Shown here: one piece after another, positions 43,736 to 53,628 of the stretch
Position numbering within the stretch: position 1 is the stretch's first letter
Layout: every line of letters starts with the position of its first letter
Assembly (NCBI GenBank): GCA_036340635.1
Contig: JAYYYF010000005.1
Location: 8,396 to 72,395 of the forward strand
Origin: GCA-002728855 sp036340635
GTDB taxonomy: Bacteria; Bacteroidota; Bacteroidia; Flavobacteriales; Flavobacteriaceae
Length of the DNA stretch: 64,000 nt
Reading direction: 5' to 3'
Program-made: the position numbers and the translations under genes
The notes under the pieces: model-generated
Databases searched by the model: none
What the model was told of the DNA's origin: nothing
The model's input: only the letters and a program-made list of their open reading frames with translations

Positions 43736-46700
43736 ATGCAAAAAGATAAAAAATATTGGAAAAGTTCAGAAGAGCTTAAAAAAGACAGTAAAGTCTTAAA
43801 AAAATTTAGGACTAAAGAGTTTATTGAAAAGCTCCCAGAAGATATTTTTCTGTCAAATAAAAAGACTCTAGAGGATTCAACCACCAATAGAAGAGATTTT
43901 TTAAAGTATGTTGGATTTACAACTGCTGCAGCTTCAATTGCTGCTTGTGAGGGTCCTGTCATTAATTCAGTTCCTTATGTTGTTCAACCTGATGAGATTG
44001 TTCCTGGAAATGCAAATTATTACGCATCGGCTATTGCAAATGGTTTTGATTATAGAAATGTCCTTGTTAAAACTAGGGAAGGTAGGCCAATTAAAATTGA
44101 ACAAAACAAGGAAGCTTCTACTTTTGGAGAATGTAATGCACGTGTACTTGCATCTGTTCTCTCTTTATATGATTCAAATAGATTAAAAGGACCAAAGTTA
44201 GATGGAGAGGATATATCCTGGGATGAATTTGATGAAAAAATCATTGGTAAACTAACTAATCTTTCTCAGGAGAACAAGAGAGTTATTTTGTTAACTCATA
44301 CGTTACCAAGTCCTACAACACAAAAAATCATTGACAAATTTATTTTAAAGTATCCAAATGTAAAGCATATTGTGTATGATTCTATTTCTTCAAGCGAAAC
44401 TCTAGATGCATTTGAAAGTTTCTTTGGGTTAAGAGCCTATGCAGATTATGATTTTTCTAAGGCAGAGACAATTGTTTCAATTGATGCTGATTTTCTAGGT
44501 GATTGGCAAGGAGGGGGATATGAAGGTGGATATTCAAAAGGAAGAATTCCTAAAGGTAGTAAAGGAAAATTTTCTATGTCTTACCATATTCAATTTGAAT
44601 CAAATATGTCTTTAACAGGAGCAAATGCAGATCAAAGGATTTCTTGTAAGCAAAATGTTTTAAAAAGGATTCTTTTAGAAATCTATTCTCAAATCATACC
44701 TGGAAATTTAAATATTCTCCCTGGATCAAACGGTTTGGGTGAAATGACTAGAAAAAGAGTAATTGATGTTGTAAAAAGACTTAAAAGGTCTGGTAAAAAA
44801 GCTGTAGTTGTTTCTGGAATTCAAAATGTTGAAATTCAAAAAATGGTCTTAGAAATTAATCAATTTTTAAGAAGTATTGTTGTAGATATTGAACAACCAA
44901 GATTAATTCAAAAAGGTAAAAATGATGGTATAAAATATGTAGTGGACGGAATAACAAATGGTTCTATACATGGTATTTTAACTTTCGGAACAGATCCTGG
45001 ATATACTTTGCCTATGGGCACTGATTTTGTTAAAGCACTAGAGAAAATTGATCTTTCTGTTGTTTTTTCGATGAAAGAAAATGAAACTTCAATTGGATCA
45101 AAGTATATTGCTGCTACACCTCATTACCTTGAAAGCTGGGGTGACTTTGAGTTTAAATTTGGGCATTATAGTCTTGCCCAACCAACTATTAAGCCATTAT
45201 TTAATACAAGGCAGTTTCAAGATATTATTTTAAAGTGGATTGGGGAAAAATCAACTTATTATTCGGAGATAAAGAAAAATTGGAAAGCAAATATTCTAGA
45301 GGGAAATTCATGGAATAAAAGTCTTCACGATGGCTTTTATATTTCTAATAAAAAATTAAAGCCGAGGACAATTAATTTGAATTCCGAATACAATTTTGAT
45401 GATCCTTTGAATACTTTAACTGATGATTCCATTGAGCTAGTTCTATATACAAAGATTGGTATGGGAGATGGATGTCAGGCAAACAATCCTTGGCTTCAAG
45501 AATTCCCAGATCCTATAACAAGAACAACCTGGGATAATTATCTTACTGTTTCAATGAAAGATGCAAAAAAGTTTGGATTTAAAAATATAAATATTGCTAA
45601 TGGAGGTTTGAATGGAAGTTATGCGAAGATAGAAGCTTTAGGAAAAGAAATAGTTGTTCCAGTTTTAATCCAACCTGGCCAGGCAGAAGGGACAATGGGA
45701 TTGGCTTTTGGTTATGGTAGGATCAAAGGAATGAATGAGGAAATGCAAGTTGGAGTAAATTCTTTTAAACTCTATCAAAATTTTGAAAGAATTCAAAATG
45801 CTAAGATCACTCTCCAAAGTAATGAATACCATGAATTTGCTTGTATTCAATTACACAATACTTTGATGGGCAGAGGAGATATAATTAAAGAAACAACACT
45901 TGATGTTTTTAATTCTAAAGATAAGTCATATTGGAATCCTGTACCTGTTGTTTCTAAAAATCATATTGAAATGCCAGTCAATTCAGGCGAAGTTGATATT
46001 TGGGAATCTTTTGATCGTTCAATTGGGCATCACTTCAATATGTCAATTGATCTAAATGCATGTACTGGGTGTGGAGCTTGTATTATAGCCTGCCATTCAG
46101 AGAACAATGTACCTGTTGTTGGTAAAAGAGAAGTTAGAAAATCTAGAGATATGCATTGGTTAAGAATAGACAGATATTATTCCTCTGAAGAGAGTTTTGA
46201 ATCAGATAATGAAGCAGTAGATGCAATATCTGGTTTGGGTGAAACCCTTAGTGTAATGGATGATATGGAAAAGGCTAATGAAAACCCAGAAGTCGCCTTT
46301 CAGCCAATCATGTGTCAGCATTGTAATCATGCGCCTTGTGAGACTGTATGCCCTGTTGCAGCAACTTCACATGGTCGTCAAGGTCAAAATCACATGGCAT
46401 ATAACCGTTGTGTTGGAACTAGATATTGTGCAAATAATTGTCCTTACAAGGTTAGAAGATTTAATTGGTTTAGATATAATAAAAATGATGAATTTGATTA
46501 CAATATGAATGATGATTTGGGAAGAATGGTTCTTAATCCAGATGTTGTTGTTAGGTCAAGAGGAGTAATGGAAAAATGTTCGATGTGCATTCAAATGACT
46601 CAAAAGACGATTTTAGATGCTAAACTTGAAGGGAGAAAAATTGCTGATGGTGAATTTCAAACTGCTTGCTCAAAAGCATGTGGAAGTAATGCTATTGTAT

Positions 46701-46837
46701 TTGGGGATATAAATGACTCGAATAGTAAAATTAAAAAACTCAAGGTAGATGATCGTTCATATCATTTACTTGAGAATGTTGGAACAAAACCTAATGTCAT
46801 TTATCAGACAAAAGTTAGAAACAAAGATATTTCATAA
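43736..46837 (+). CDS. actB: Alternative complex III subunit B, molybdopterin-oxidoreductase-like iron-sulfur protein
   Basis: 1033 residues fusing the B1 and B2 parts. A twin-arginine motif (R52-R53 in NRRDFLKYVG) is followed by a lipobox-like AAC71, so the protein is Tat-exported and probably lipidated. The long middle resembles molybdopterin oxidoreductases; in this family the site is known to lack molybdenum. The C-terminal ferredoxin-like part holds CTGCGACIIAC, CQHCNHAPCETVC, CVGTRYCANNC, CSMCIQMT and CSKACG, the ligands for three [4Fe-4S] and one [3Fe-4S] clusters. It links quinol oxidation at ActC to the hemes of ActA. Gaps are 25 nt to actA and 11 nt to actC. Confidence 0.95.
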   Translation: MQKDKKYWKSSEELKKDSKVLKKFRTKEFIEKLPEDIFLSNKKTLEDSTTNRRDFLKYVGFTTAAASIAACEGPVINSVPYVVQPDEIVPGNANYYASAIANGFDYRNVLVKTREGRPIKIEQNKEASTFGECNARVLASVLSLYDSNRLKGPKLDGEDISWDEFDEKIIGKLTNLSQENKRVILLTHTLPSPTTQKIIDKFILKYPNVKHIVYDSISSSETLDAFESFFGLRAYADYDFSKAETIVSIDADFLGDWQGGGYEGGYSKGRIPKGSKGKFSMSYHIQFESNMSLTGANADQRISCKQNVLKRILLEIYSQIIPGNLNILPGSNGLGEMTRKRVIDVVKRLKRSGKKAVVVSGIQNVEIQKMVLEINQFLRSIVVDIEQPRLIQKGKNDGIKYVVDGITNGSIHGILTFGTDPGYTLPMGTDFVKALEKIDLSVVFSMKENETSIGSKYIAATPHYLESWGDFEFKFGHYSLAQPTIKPLFNTRQFQDIILKWIGEKSTYYSEIKKNWKANILEGNSWNKSLHDGFYISNKKLKPRTINLNSEYNFDDPLNTLTDDSIELVLYTKIGMGDGCQANNPWLQEFPDPITRTTWDNYLTVSMKDAKKFGFKNINIANGGLNGSYAKIEALGKEIVVPVLIQPGQAEGTMGLAFGYGRIKGMNEEMQVGVNSFKLYQNFERIQNAKITLQSNEYHEFACIQLHNTLMGRGDIIKETTLDVFNSKDKSYWNPVPVVSKNHIEMPVNSGEVDIWESFDRSIGHHFNMSIDLNACTGCGACIIACHSENNVPVVGKREVRKSRDMHWLRIDRYYSSEESFESDNEAVDAISGLGETLSVMDDMEKANENPEVAFQPIMCQHCNHAPCETVCPVAATSHGRQGQNHMAYNRCVGTRYCANNCPYKVRRFNWFRYNKNDEFDYNMNDDLGRMVLNPDVVVRSRGVMEKCSMCIQMTQKTILDAKLEGRKIADGEFQTACSKACGSNAIVFGDINDSNSKIKKLKVDDRSYHLLENVGTKPNVIYQTKVRNKDIS

Positions 46838-46848
46838 AACAAGAATAT

Positions 46849-48234
46849 ATGGCATCTCATTATGAAGCACCTATAAGAAAACCTTTAGTAACAGGGGATA
46901 AGACTTATCATGATGTTACAGTCGATGTTGCAGCTCCTGTTGAGGGAAAGCCTAATCGTCAGTGGTGGATTGTTTTTGGAATTTCACTTACTGTTTTCTT
47001 ATGGGGACTGGGTTGTATAATTTATACAATTTCAACTGGGATAGGTGTTTGGGGATTAAATAAAACTGTAGGATGGGCTTGGGACATTACTAATTTTGTT
47101 TGGTGGGTAGGGATAGGACATGCGGGGACTCTTATTTCTGCTGTCCTTCTTTTGTTTAGGCAAAAATGGAGAATGGGAATAAATAGATCTGCTGAGGCCA
47201 TGACCATTTTTTCAGTTATCCAAGCAGGATTATTTCCTATAATTCATATGGGTAGACCTTGGTTGGGATATTGGATGTTACCTATTCCAAATACTTTTGG
47301 TTCTTTATGGGTCAATTTCAACTCACCTCTTCTGTGGGATGTTTTTGCAATTTCAACTTATTTGTCAGTATCATTAGTTTTTTGGTGGACAGGATTGTTA
47401 CCTGATTTTGCAATGATTAGGGATAGAGCTGTTAAACCTTTTCAGAAAAAAATTTATAGTTTGTTAAGTTTTGGCTGGAGTGGTAGAGCCAAAGATTGGC
47501 AACGTTTTGAAGAAGTTTCTTTGGTACTTGCTGGATTGGCTACGCCTCTTGTTTTATCTGTTCATACAATTGTTTCCTTTGACTTTGCTACATCTGTAAT
47601 TCCAGGTTGGCACACAACTATTTTCCCTCCCTATTTTGTTGCAGGAGCAATTTTTTCAGGTTTTGCAATGGTTCAAACACTTCTTATTGTAATGAGAAAG
47701 GTTTCGAATCTGGAGGATTATATTACTGTTCAACATATTGAACTTATGAATATTGTCATAATGATAACTGGATCTATTGTTGGTGTTGCATATATAACTG
47801 AACTTTTTATTGCTTGGTATTCTGGGGTTGAATATGAGCAATATGCTTTTTTAAATCGTGCAACAGGGCCTTATTGGTGGGCATATTGGGCAATGATGTC
47901 TTGTAATGTTTTTTCGCCACAATTTATGTGGTTTAAAAAATTACGAACTAGTATTATCTTTTCATTTATTATTTCAATTGTTGTAAATATTGGGATGTGG
48001 TTTGAGAGGTTTGTTATTATTGTTACCTCTCTTCACCGAGATTACTTACCCTCATCATGGACAATGTTTTCACCAACATTTGTAGACATTGGAATTTTTA
48101 TGGGAACCGTAGGTTTTTTCTTTCTATTATTTTTGCTTTATGCAAAATATTTTCCTGTAATTGCACAGGCTGAAGTTAAAACCATTTTAAAATCTTCTGG
48201 AGAAAAATATAAAAGAATTAGAGATGGAAAATAA
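46849..48234 (+). CDS. actC: Alternative complex III subunit C, NrfD/PsrC-like quinol-binding membrane protein
   Basis: Inner-membrane subunit with about ten hydrophobic helices, 461 residues, of the NrfD/PolysulphideReductase_NrfD family. It is the quinol-oxidising subunit beneath ActB. Recognisable pieces are RQWWIVFGISLTVFLWGLG at helix 1, WVGIGHAGTLISAVLLLFR at helix 2 and FPIIHMGRPW; these loops line the quinone site in the family. The gene overlaps actD by 11 nt (48224-48234), which suggests translational coupling. Confidence 0.95.
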   Translation: MASHYEAPIRKPLVTGDKTYHDVTVDVAAPVEGKPNRQWWIVFGISLTVFLWGLGCIIYTISTGIGVWGLNKTVGWAWDITNFVWWVGIGHAGTLISAVLLLFRQKWRMGINRSAEAMTIFSVIQAGLFPIIHMGRPWLGYWMLPIPNTFGSLWVNFNSPLLWDVFAISTYLSVSLVFWWTGLLPDFAMIRDRAVKPFQKKIYSLLSFGWSGRAKDWQRFEEVSLVLAGLATPLVLSVHTIVSFDFATSVIPGWHTTIFPPYFVAGAIFSGFAMVQTLLIVMRKVSNLEDYITVQHIELMNIVIMITGSIVGVAYITELFIAWYSGVEYEQYAFLNRATGPYWWAYWAMMSCNVFSPQFMWFKKLRTSIIFSFIISIVVNIGMWFERFVIIVTSLHRDYLPSSWTMFSPTFVDIGIFMGTVGFFFLLFLLYAKYFPVIAQAEVKTILKSSGEKYKRIRDGK

Positions 48235-48754
48235 AGATAAGGTTGTACATGCAATTTATGATGATGATGATGTGTTATTAAATGCGGTCAAAGAACTGCG
48301 TGAAAAAAAATATCATATCGAGGAGGTTTACACCCCTTTCCCTGTTCATGGTCTTGAAAAAGCAATGGGATTATCAGACACCCGTATTGCAATAACATCT
48401 TTCATTTATGGTTGTCTTGGACTGGTCGTTTCTATTCTTATGATGGATTACATGATGATTCAGGATTGGCCTCAGGATATTGGTGGCAAACCAAGTTTTT
48501 CATATGTTGAGAACATGCCCGCTTTTGTTCCAATAATGTTTGAATTAACTGTATATTTTGCTGCTCATTTAATGGTTATCACATTTTATCTTAGAAGTAA
48601 ACTTTGGCCATTTAAAAAAGCTGAAAATCCTATTCCGTCAACAACGGATGACAAATTTTTGATTCAGATTGATTCTTACAAGAGCGAGAGTGAATTAAAG
48701 AAAATTTTAAAAAAAACAGGAGCTATTGAAATTGTATTAAAAGAGAAAAAATAG
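48224..48754 (+). CDS. actD: Alternative complex III subunit D
   Basis: 176 residues of DUF3341 type: a soluble N-terminal part (VVHAIYDDDDVLLNAVKELREKKYHIEEVYTPFPVHG region) and two membrane helices (about 60-80 and 104-124), with a cytoplasmic tail. It is a structural subunit without cofactor motifs that packs beside ActC and ActF. The start ATG 48224 overlaps the end of actC by 11 nt; it is the first ATG in frame. Assigned by family pattern and position between actC and actE. Confidence 0.93.
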   Translation: MENKDKVVHAIYDDDDVLLNAVKELREKKYHIEEVYTPFPVHGLEKAMGLSDTRIAITSFIYGCLGLVVSILMMDYMMIQDWPQDIGGKPSFSYVENMPAFVPIMFELTVYFAAHLMVITFYLRSKLWPFKKAENPIPSTTDDKFLIQIDSYKSESELKKILKKTGAIEIVLKEKK

Positions 48755-48759
48755 ATAGA

Positions 48760-49311
48760 GTGAAAAAGATCTTATTATTTGTTGTTTATTCATTTTTGTT
48801 TGTGATTGTTCAGTCCTGTTTTGACTCTTCAGCTCCAAATTATCAATATTTTCCAGATATGTATGAACCTATAGGGTATACTGCTTATTCTGAATCAGAT
48901 GCATTTGATAATGGGATGGAGGCTCAGGAGCCTGTCAAGGGAACTATTCCAAGAGGAATAATGCTATATGAATATCTAAACAGTAATGAAGGATATGAAG
49001 ATGCTAAGGCTAATCTTTTATCCCCTCTTGAATATAATGAAGAAGATAAAATTGTTGGTAAAGAACTATATGGTATTTATTGTGCTTTATGTCATGGTAA
49101 CAAAGGGGATGGGCAAGGTATTTTGATGAAAAGAGAAAAATTTTTAGGCGTACCGAGTTATGCCGATAGGGATATAACTTTAGGAAGTATATATCATGTT
49201 TTAATTTATGGGAGAAATGCTATGGGCTCCCATTCAGGACAATTGAACGTTAAAGAGCGATGGCAAGTTACCCATTACGCTATGGAACTTCGTGAGGAAT
49301 TAATTAAATAA
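48760..49311 (+). CDS. actE: Alternative complex III subunit E, monoheme cytochrome c lipoprotein
   Basis: 183 residues. Signal peptide with lipobox VIVQS-C, so anchored as a lipoprotein at the periplasmic side. One CxxCH heme motif is present (CALCHGNKGDGQG, near residues 108-112), and a methionine in NAMGSHSGQL serves as probable distal ligand. It passes electrons from ActA towards the oxidase. The start is GTG 48760, 5 nt after the actD stop; no ATG precedes the signal peptide. Confidence 0.93.
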   Translation: MKKILLFVVYSFLFVIVQSCFDSSAPNYQYFPDMYEPIGYTAYSESDAFDNGMEAQEPVKGTIPRGIMLYEYLNSNEGYEDAKANLLSPLEYNEEDKIVGKELYGIYCALCHGNKGDGQGILMKREKFLGVPSYADRDITLGSIYHVLIYGRNAMGSHSGQLNVKERWQVTHYAMELREELIK

Positions 49312-49320
49312 TAATTTGTA

Positions 49321-50658
49321 ATGGCTAATTATAAATTTTCAAATAGAGTTAAGAATTTTGCTGGAATTTTAATGATACTAGGAGTTCTTGGACTTACTTA
49401 TGGGTTTTTGTCAACTCCCTCAACTGCTGAAGAAGCAGTAGCAATGGTTGCTGACAGCCATCATGAAGAAGAGCACCCTGGGCAAGTTCTTGTCAAAGAA
49501 TATGTTATCAGTGAAGACCATCATAATGAAAAAGAGTCTTCAGGTGACCACGATGATCACAGTGAACATTTGTTACATAAATTACAAAACAAACCTTGGG
49601 CAGCACTTTATGTAGCAGCTTTATTTTTTATGATGATCTCATTAGGCACGCTCGCTTTTTATGCAATTCAAAGAGCTTCTCAAGCGGGATGGTCTCCGGT
49701 TCTTTATAGAGTTATGGAAGGCATTACAGCATACTTACTTCCAGGATGTTTAATTGTATTTTTAATACTTGTCCTTTCAGGACTTCATATGAATCATTTG
49801 TTTATATGGATGGATTCAGAAGTTGTTGCTCATGATGACATAATTAAAGCTAAGATTGGATTTCTAAATGTTCCGTTTTTTCTTCTTAGAGCATGTTTTT
49901 ATATTTTGGGATGGTGTACTTACAGGTATTTTTCAAGAAGATTTTCATTAGCTCAAGATAAAGCAAAGGATATTTCATATCATAAGAAAAATTTCAGGAT
50001 TTCTGCTGCGTTTTTAGTTTTTTTCATCGTTACTGAATCTATGATGTCCTGGGATTGGATAATGTCAATTGATCCACATTGGTTTAGTACTCTTTTTGGA
50101 TGGTATGTTTTTGCAAGCATGTTTGTTTCTGGAATTACTGTTATAGCGCTTATAGCAATTTATCTTAAGTCTAAAGGATATTTAGAGCTTGTGAATGATA
50201 GTCATATACACGATTTAGGGAAATTTATGTTTGGGATAAGTATATTTTGGACTTATCTGTGGTTTTCTCAATTCATGCTAATTTGGTATTCAAATATCCC
50301 AGAAGAAGTTACCTATTTTATTACTAGAATAGAAGATTATAATTTGCCTTTTTTTAGTATGCTTGCATTGAATTTTATTCTACCATTATTAATTTTGATG
50401 AATAGTGATTATAAGCGAGTCAATTATTTTATCGTAATGACAGGGGTTATAATTATAATAGGTCATTATATAGATGTATTTAATATGATAATGCCCTCAG
50501 CTGTAGGAGATCAGTGGTTTATTGGTGTTTCTGAGATAAGTGCATTTATGTTTTTTGCTGGACTATTCATATATATTGTTTTTAGAGAAATTTCTAGAGC
50601 CCCGCTTTATCCTAGTGGGGATCCATTTATAGAAGAAAGCAAAAGGTATCATTATTAA
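49321..50658 (+). CDS. actF: Alternative complex III subunit F
   Basis: 445 residues with about ten membrane helices, a paralogue of ActC in fold but without quinone chemistry established. The loop between helices 1 and 2 (about residues 40-90) is very rich in His, Glu and Asp (SHHEEEHPG, EDHHNEKESSGDHDDHSEHL), a possible metal-binding stretch on the periplasmic side. It starts with ATG 49321, 9 nt after actE, and lies 15 nt before coxB. No actG-like gene follows in this locus. Confidence 0.92.
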   Translation: MANYKFSNRVKNFAGILMILGVLGLTYGFLSTPSTAEEAVAMVADSHHEEEHPGQVLVKEYVISEDHHNEKESSGDHDDHSEHLLHKLQNKPWAALYVAALFFMMISLGTLAFYAIQRASQAGWSPVLYRVMEGITAYLLPGCLIVFLILVLSGLHMNHLFIWMDSEVVAHDDIIKAKIGFLNVPFFLLRACFYILGWCTYRYFSRRFSLAQDKAKDISYHKKNFRISAAFLVFFIVTESMMSWDWIMSIDPHWFSTLFGWYVFASMFVSGITVIALIAIYLKSKGYLELVNDSHIHDLGKFMFGISIFWTYLWFSQFMLIWYSNIPEEVTYFITRIEDYNLPFFSMLALNFILPLLILMNSDYKRVNYFIVMTGVIIIIGHYIDVFNMIMPSAVGDQWFIGVSEISAFMFFAGLFIYIVFREISRAPLYPSGDPFIEESKRYHY

Positions 50659-50673
50659 TTTAATTATTTGTAA

Positions 50674-51759
50674 ATGACAGATCAGGTCCTTTTATCCACA
50701 ACCCTACTAACACTGACAATTTTAGTTTTGGCTGCTATTTCTATTTGGCAAGTAGCAAAGATATTTCAAATGTCTCAACCTCGTGTTGAAAGCTCTGAAA
50801 TAGCAGGAGATAAGGATAATCGTTTTAATGGAAAACTAATGTTAGCTTTTTTGTTTTTCATATACGCCTTGACTTTCTATTCTTTTTGGAGCTGGGGAGA
50901 TGTCTTACTTCCAGAATCATCATCTGAGCATGGGTATATATATGACACTCTTATGTGGGTTAGTTTTGCAGTTATCTTTTTTGTTCAAACAATTACTCAA
51001 GCTTTTCTTCATTATTTTGCCTATAAGTACCATGGGAGGGAAGGTCAGAAAGCACTTTTTTATCCTGACAACATGAAACTAGAAATAGTATGGACAATAA
51101 TTCCTGCTATTGTTTTAGCTGGAATAATTTTATACGGTCTTTATACATGGAGTAAGATAATGATGTTTGAAGAAAATGAAGATGCCCTTGTTGTTGAATT
51201 GTATGCTCAGCAATTTAATTGGAAAGCTAGATATGCTGGAGAAGATGGAGTTCTTGGAGACGCAAATGTTCGTTTTCTTCAAGATTTTGACGGTAGGAAT
51301 TTAGTAGGTATAGATTATACTGATCCAAATGGATATGATGATGTCGTTGTGCAGGAACTTCACCTTCCTGTTGATCGAGATGTCATCTTTAAAATGAGAT
51401 CCCAAGACGTTTTACATTCGGCTTATATGCCACATTTTAGAGCTCAGATGAATTGTGTGCCCGGGATGATTACAGAATTTAAATTTAAGCCAATTAAAAC
51501 GACAGAAGAGATGCGTAATGATCCAGAAATAATCTCAAAAGTTCAAAAAATAAACAAAATCAGGTCGGAAAAAAGTAAAGAATTAACAAAACAAGGAGAG
51601 GAACCATTAGATCCTTATGTTTTTGATTATGTTTTAATTTGTAATAAAATTTGTGGGGCTTCTCATTATAATATGCAGATGAAAATTGTAGTGGAAACTC
51701 CAGAAGAATTTGAAAAGTGGTATAGTGAAAAGGAAACTTTTGCACAAATAATACAGTAG
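50674..51759 (+). CDS. coxB: Cytochrome c oxidase subunit II (CuA)
   Basis: 361 residues. Two N-terminal membrane helices precede a further hydrophobic segment, as in Bacteroidota CoxB. The periplasmic cupredoxin domain carries the complete CuA site: H in DVLHSAYMPHF, then C-N-K-I-C, H and M in ICNKICGASHYNM. It accepts electrons from cytochrome c or directly from the Act complex and passes them to heme a in CoxA. No cytochrome c domain is fused. It is co-transcribed with actF (15 nt) and coxA (16 nt). The intact CuA site is the expected target of the SCO protein at 2163. Confidence 0.95.
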   Translation: MTDQVLLSTTLLTLTILVLAAISIWQVAKIFQMSQPRVESSEIAGDKDNRFNGKLMLAFLFFIYALTFYSFWSWGDVLLPESSSEHGYIYDTLMWVSFAVIFFVQTITQAFLHYFAYKYHGREGQKALFYPDNMKLEIVWTIIPAIVLAGIILYGLYTWSKIMMFEENEDALVVELYAQQFNWKARYAGEDGVLGDANVRFLQDFDGRNLVGIDYTDPNGYDDVVVQELHLPVDRDVIFKMRSQDVLHSAYMPHFRAQMNCVPGMITEFKFKPIKTTEEMRNDPEIISKVQKINKIRSEKSKELTKQGEEPLDPYVFDYVLICNKICGASHYNMQMKIVVETPEEFEKWYSEKETFAQIIQ

Positions 51760-51775
51760 ATAACTTAAATAATAT

Positions 51776-53575
51776 ATGAACGATATGGCATCCAATTCAG
51801 AACATTCAAATGAAGATCATGGGCATCACCATCATAAGGAGACTTTTATAACAAAGTATATTTTTAGTCAAGACCACAAGATGATTTGTAAACAATATTT
51901 GATCACAGGTCTGTTTATGGGTATTATAGGGATAGCAATGTCATTAGTTTTTCGTTTGCAATTGGCTTGGCCTGAAGAACCTTTTTGGATAATGGAATTA
52001 TTGTTGGGGAAATGGGCTCCTGATGGAGTGATGGATCCAAATGTATATTTAGCACTAGTAACTATTCATGGAACCATTATGGTGTTTTTTGTTTTGACAG
52101 CTGGATTAAGTGGAACCTTTAGTAATTTATTAATTCCTCTTCAAATTGGGGCGAGAGATATGGCTTCAGGATTTTTAAATATGATATCTTACTGGTTATT
52201 CTTTTTGTCGAGTATAGTAATGTTAGCTTCTCTTTTTGTTGAAGCTGGCCCTGCTGCTCCTGGATGGACTATCTATCCTCCACTTAGTGCATTACCTCAA
52301 TCAATGCCTGGATCAGGATTAGGAATGACATTATGGTTAGTTTCAATGGCAATTTTTATTGCTTCTTCTCTTTTAGCAGCTTTAAATTATATAGTTACAG
52401 TTTTAAATTTACGAACAAAGGGAATGACAATGACAAGACTACCATTGACAATATGGGCATTTTTTGTTACTGCAATTATTGGAGTTGTTTCTTTCCCAGT
52501 TCTTCTTTCGGCAGCTTTATTGCTAATTATGGATCGAAGTTTTGGCACATCCTTTTTCCTTTCTGACATATTTATTCAAGGTGAAGTTTTACATTATCAA
52601 GGGGGGTCACCGGTTTTGTTTGAACACTTATTTTGGTTCTTAGGTCACCCAGAGGTTTATATAGTTTTATTACCGGCTCTTGGAATAACATCGGAGGTTC
52701 TTGCAACTAGTTCTAGAAAACCAATTTTTGGATATCGTGCAATGGTTGCTTCTATCCTTGCAATTGCTTTTCTTTCAACTATTGTTTGGGGACACCATAT
52801 GTTTATTGCGGGGATGAATCCTTTTTTAGGTTCTGTATTTACTTTCACGACTCTACTAATTGCAATTCCCTCAGCAGTTAAGGCTTTTAATTATATTGCA
52901 ACTTTATGGAAGGGTAATCTTCAACTCAATCCTGCAATGTTATTTTCTATTGCATTGGTTTCTACATTCATATCCGGTGGTCTTACCGGGATTATTCTTG
53001 GGGATAGCACATTGGATATTAATGTGCATGATACTTATTTTGTAGTTGCTCATTTCCATCTTGTAATGGGAATTTCTGCTTTGTATGGTTTATTTGCGGG
53101 TGTTTATCATTGGTTTCCAAAAATGTTTGGGCGTATGATGAATAAAAATATGGGATACTTTCATTTTTGGGTTACAGTAGTTTGTGCTTATGGTATTTTC
53201 TTCCCAATGCATTTTATTGGAATGGCTGGATTGCCTAGAAGATATTATACCAACACCGCATTTCCATATTTTGATGACCTAGCAGATATAAATGTAACGA
53301 TAACTATTTTTGCACTAACAGCTGGCTTAGCACAGATAGTTTTTCTTTATAACTTTATTTATAGTATTTTCCATGGTAAACCTACTGAGCAAAATCCATG
53401 GAAATCTAACACATTAGAATGGACTGCTCCAATTAAACATTTCCATGGAAATTGGGAGGGGGAAATACCGCATGTTCATAGATGGGCATATGATTATTCT
53501 AAACCTGGATATAAAGAAGATTTTGTTCCCCAAAATATTCCATTAAAAAAGGGAGAAAAAGAATTGCAACACTAA
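51776..53575 (+). CDS. coxA: Cytochrome c oxidase subunit I
   Basis: 599 residues, about 12-13 membrane helices, heme-copper oxidase. Ligands: the low-spin heme His in TIHGTIMVFF, CuB His with the cross-linked Tyr in GHPEVYIVLLPALG, the CuB HH pair in WGHHMFIAG, and the heme a3 and second low-spin His in HDTYFVVAHFHLVM. GHPEVY with the K-channel pattern indicates an A-family oxidase. The N-terminus is His-rich (DHGHHHHKE, residues 14-22). It is the last gene of the act-cox run; coxC and assembly genes are not in this locus. Confidence 0.96.
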   Translation: MNDMASNSEHSNEDHGHHHHKETFITKYIFSQDHKMICKQYLITGLFMGIIGIAMSLVFRLQLAWPEEPFWIMELLLGKWAPDGVMDPNVYLALVTIHGTIMVFFVLTAGLSGTFSNLLIPLQIGARDMASGFLNMISYWLFFLSSIVMLASLFVEAGPAAPGWTIYPPLSALPQSMPGSGLGMTLWLVSMAIFIASSLLAALNYIVTVLNLRTKGMTMTRLPLTIWAFFVTAIIGVVSFPVLLSAALLLIMDRSFGTSFFLSDIFIQGEVLHYQGGSPVLFEHLFWFLGHPEVYIVLLPALGITSEVLATSSRKPIFGYRAMVASILAIAFLSTIVWGHHMFIAGMNPFLGSVFTFTTLLIAIPSAVKAFNYIATLWKGNLQLNPAMLFSIALVSTFISGGLTGIILGDSTLDINVHDTYFVVAHFHLVMGISALYGLFAGVYHWFPKMFGRMMNKNMGYFHFWVTVVCAYGIFFPMHFIGMAGLPRRYYTNTAFPYFDDLADINVTITIFALTAGLAQIVFLYNFIYSIFHGKPTEQNPWKSNTLEWTAPIKHFHGNWEGEIPHVHRWAYDYSKPGYKEDFVPQNIPLKKGEKELQH

Positions 53576-53614
53576 TTACAAATTAATAATTCATTCCCTA
53601 TTCGTTTAATCATT

Positions 53615-53622
53615 TATCTTTG
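53615..53622 (+). promoter_or_regulatory. -7 promoter box abutting ruvB
   Basis: TATCTTTG matches TAnnTTTG, 6 nt before the ruvB ATG; identical to the rimP box. A leaderless or nearly leaderless mRNA would result. Confidence 0.4.
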
Positions 53623-53628
53623 TTTTAA

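Noticed and set aside
43908..44186. Leucine-rich frame overlapping actB in another reading frame
   Set aside because: Product is a by-product of actB codon bias (Leu/Ile-rich, no structure), inside an undoubted gene.
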